Source: Fidelibacterota bacterium
GTDB taxonomy: Bacteria > Fidelibacterota > Fidelibacteria > Fidelibacterales > Fidelibacteraceae
Direction: 5' to 3'
Assembly (NCBI GenBank): GCA_016937825.1
Contig: JAFGVT010000147.1
Location: forward strand, 1 to 6,386
Length of the DNA: 6,386 nucleotides
Part shown: positions 5,439 to 6,386 of the stretch, piece by piece
Position numbering within the stretch: position 1 is the first letter of the stretch
Layout of the letters: every line of letters starts with the position of its first letter
Notes under the pieces: model-generated
Seen by the model: the letters and a program-made list of their open reading frames with translations, nothing else
Database searches by the model: none
Told to the model about the DNA's origin: nothing
Made by a program: the position numbers and the translations under genes

Positions 5439-6386
5439 ATGCACAAGAAACTCTTCATTCCGGGTCCCGTCGACGTACGGCAGGACATCCTTGATGCTTT
5501 TGCCACCCCGATGATCGGGCACCGGGCAAAAGACGTCATGACGCTTCAGGAACGCATTTCCGATAATCTGCGGAAAGTCTTTCATACCGAAAACGCCATC
5601 ATTCTGTCCACGTCATCGGGAACGGGACTTATGGAAGGCGCGATCCGCTCCTTCACGGCAAAGCGCGCCGTTGTCTTTTCCGTCGGCGCCTTTGGCAACC
5701 GCTGGGCGGAACTGGGCGAGACCAACGGCGTACCGGTTGACAAGGTCGAGGTCGAATGGGGCAATCCCACGCTTCCGGACGTCGTGGACGCATACCTTTC
5801 CACCGGGAAGTATGATGTTTTCACCATTACGCACAATGAAACGTCCACCGGCATTATGAACCCCGTTGACGCCATCGCGGACGTGCGCAAAAAATACCCC
5901 GACGTTTTCTGGCTGGTCGATGCCGTTTCATCCATGGGCGGCGTGAAGATCGACGTGGATAAACTGGGCATCGACGTCTGCATCACCTCGACCCAGAAAT
6001 GCCTCGGACTTCCTCCGGGAATGGCCTGCGCATCCGTGACGGAACGCGCCATTGACTATGCGAAAAAAGTCAAGAACCGCGGATTCTATTTTGATTTCGT
6101 AACGCTCTATAAATTCGTCAAGGACAAGCCCTATCAGTATCCGACGACCCCCAGCATTCCTCATATGTTCGGACTGGACAAACAGCTGGACTATATCCTG
6201 AATGTCGAAGGACTCGAAAACCGTTATGCGCGGCACGCGGCCATGGCAAAAACCGCCCAAAAATGGGCCCTTGACAACGGCTTCGAACTTCTTGCCGGCG
6301 AGGGTTACCGTTCGAATACGGTCACAACGATCAAGAACACCCGGGGTATTGTCGTCGGGGATCTGGGCAAACGCGTCGGTGAAAAA
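5439..6386 (+). CDS. Class V PLP-dependent aminotransferase, alanine-glyoxylate type (3' end cut off)
   Basis: The frame is open for 316 codons from the ATG at 5439 to the last base of the window. Family members run about 355-390 residues, so some 40-70 C-terminal residues lie beyond the edge. The N-terminus KKLFIPGPVDVRQDIL (3-18) and GHRAKD (27-32) are typical of the alanine-glyoxylate/serine-pyruvate aminotransferase group. Other marks are the phosphate-binding SSGTGLMEGAIRS (59-71), HNETSTGIMNPV (132-143), D161 in LVDAVSSMGG (159-168), which would contact the PLP pyridine nitrogen, and the Schiff-base lysine K187 in TSTQKCLGLPPG (183-194). It transfers an amino group between small amino acids and keto acids in the cytoplasm. 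Relatives act on alanine/glyoxylate, serine/pyruvate or, in some bacteria and archaea, serve serine synthesis, so the exact substrate is open. A strong promoter and AAAGGG site support the chosen start. Confidence 0.93.
   Translation, partial: MHKKLFIPGPVDVRQDILDAFATPMIGHRAKDVMTLQERISDNLRKVFHTENAIILSTSSGTGLMEGAIRSFTAKRAVVFSVGAFGNRWAELGETNGVPVDKVEVEWGNPTLPDVVDAYLSTGKYDVFTITHNETSTGIMNPVDAIADVRKKYPDVFWLVDAVSSMGGVKIDVDKLGIDVCITSTQKCLGLPPGMACASVTERAIDYAKKVKNRGFYFDFVTLYKFVKDKPYQYPTTPSIPHMFGLDKQLDYILNVEGLENRYARHAAMAKTAQKWALDNGFELLAGEGYRSNTVTTIKNTRGIVVGDLGKRVGEK

Overview
This window is a stretch of ordinary bacterial chromosome, gene-dense, with every gene on the + strand. The genes are about 50-55% GC by eye, and the short non-coding gaps are much richer in AT. 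No mobile element, CRISPR array, tRNA/rRNA or prophage remnant is visible. AGGAG/AAGGA-type ribosome binding sites and sigma70-like promoters point to a bacterium. The N-terminally anchored coiled-coil protein and the flavour of the UvrB, YebC and nitroreductase sequences suggest a Gram-negative from a less-sampled lineage, perhaps the FCB/Marinimicrobia/Cloacimonadota neighbourhood. That lineage guess rests on sequence feel and is weak.

Layout. (1) 1-120: C-terminal tail of a probable beta-lactamase-family serine hydrolase. (2) 132-2123: complete uvrB, the damage-verification helicase of nucleotide excision repair, only 11 nt downstream; its helicase motif V-VI region has unusual substitutions. 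(3) 2124-2215: AT-rich gap with a weak AT-only hairpin plus T-tract. (4) 2216-2722: small membrane-anchored coiled-coil protein of unknown function, closed by a clear intrinsic terminator at 2742-2770. (5) 2771-2897: intergenic region with a small dyad and a plausible promoter. (6) 2898-5326: tight yebC-ruvC-ruvA-nitroreductase gene run with 4-nt, 10-nt and 1-nt junctions. (7) 5327-5438: AT-rich promoter region with a near-consensus sigma70 promoter (TTGGCA-17-TATAAT) and an 8-bp inverted repeat whose right arm overlaps the -35 box. (8) 5439-6386: a class V PLP-dependent aminotransferase that runs off the window end.

How the genes fit together. UvrB (excision repair) and RuvC/RuvA (Holliday junction branch migration and resolution) are DNA repair functions. 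YebC is a conserved translation/regulatory factor that often sits beside ruvC and ruvA. ruvB, often the next gene, is not here; a flavin nitroreductase-family gene takes that place and is translationally coupled to ruvA. The aminotransferase starts a new transcription unit, probably in amino-acid (alanine/glyoxylate/serine) metabolism.

I found no convincing new multi-gene system. The items most worth a second look are the dyad-overlapped aminotransferase promoter, the uncharacterised coiled-coil anchor protein, the UvrB motif V-VI substitutions, and the nitroreductase coupled to ruvA.
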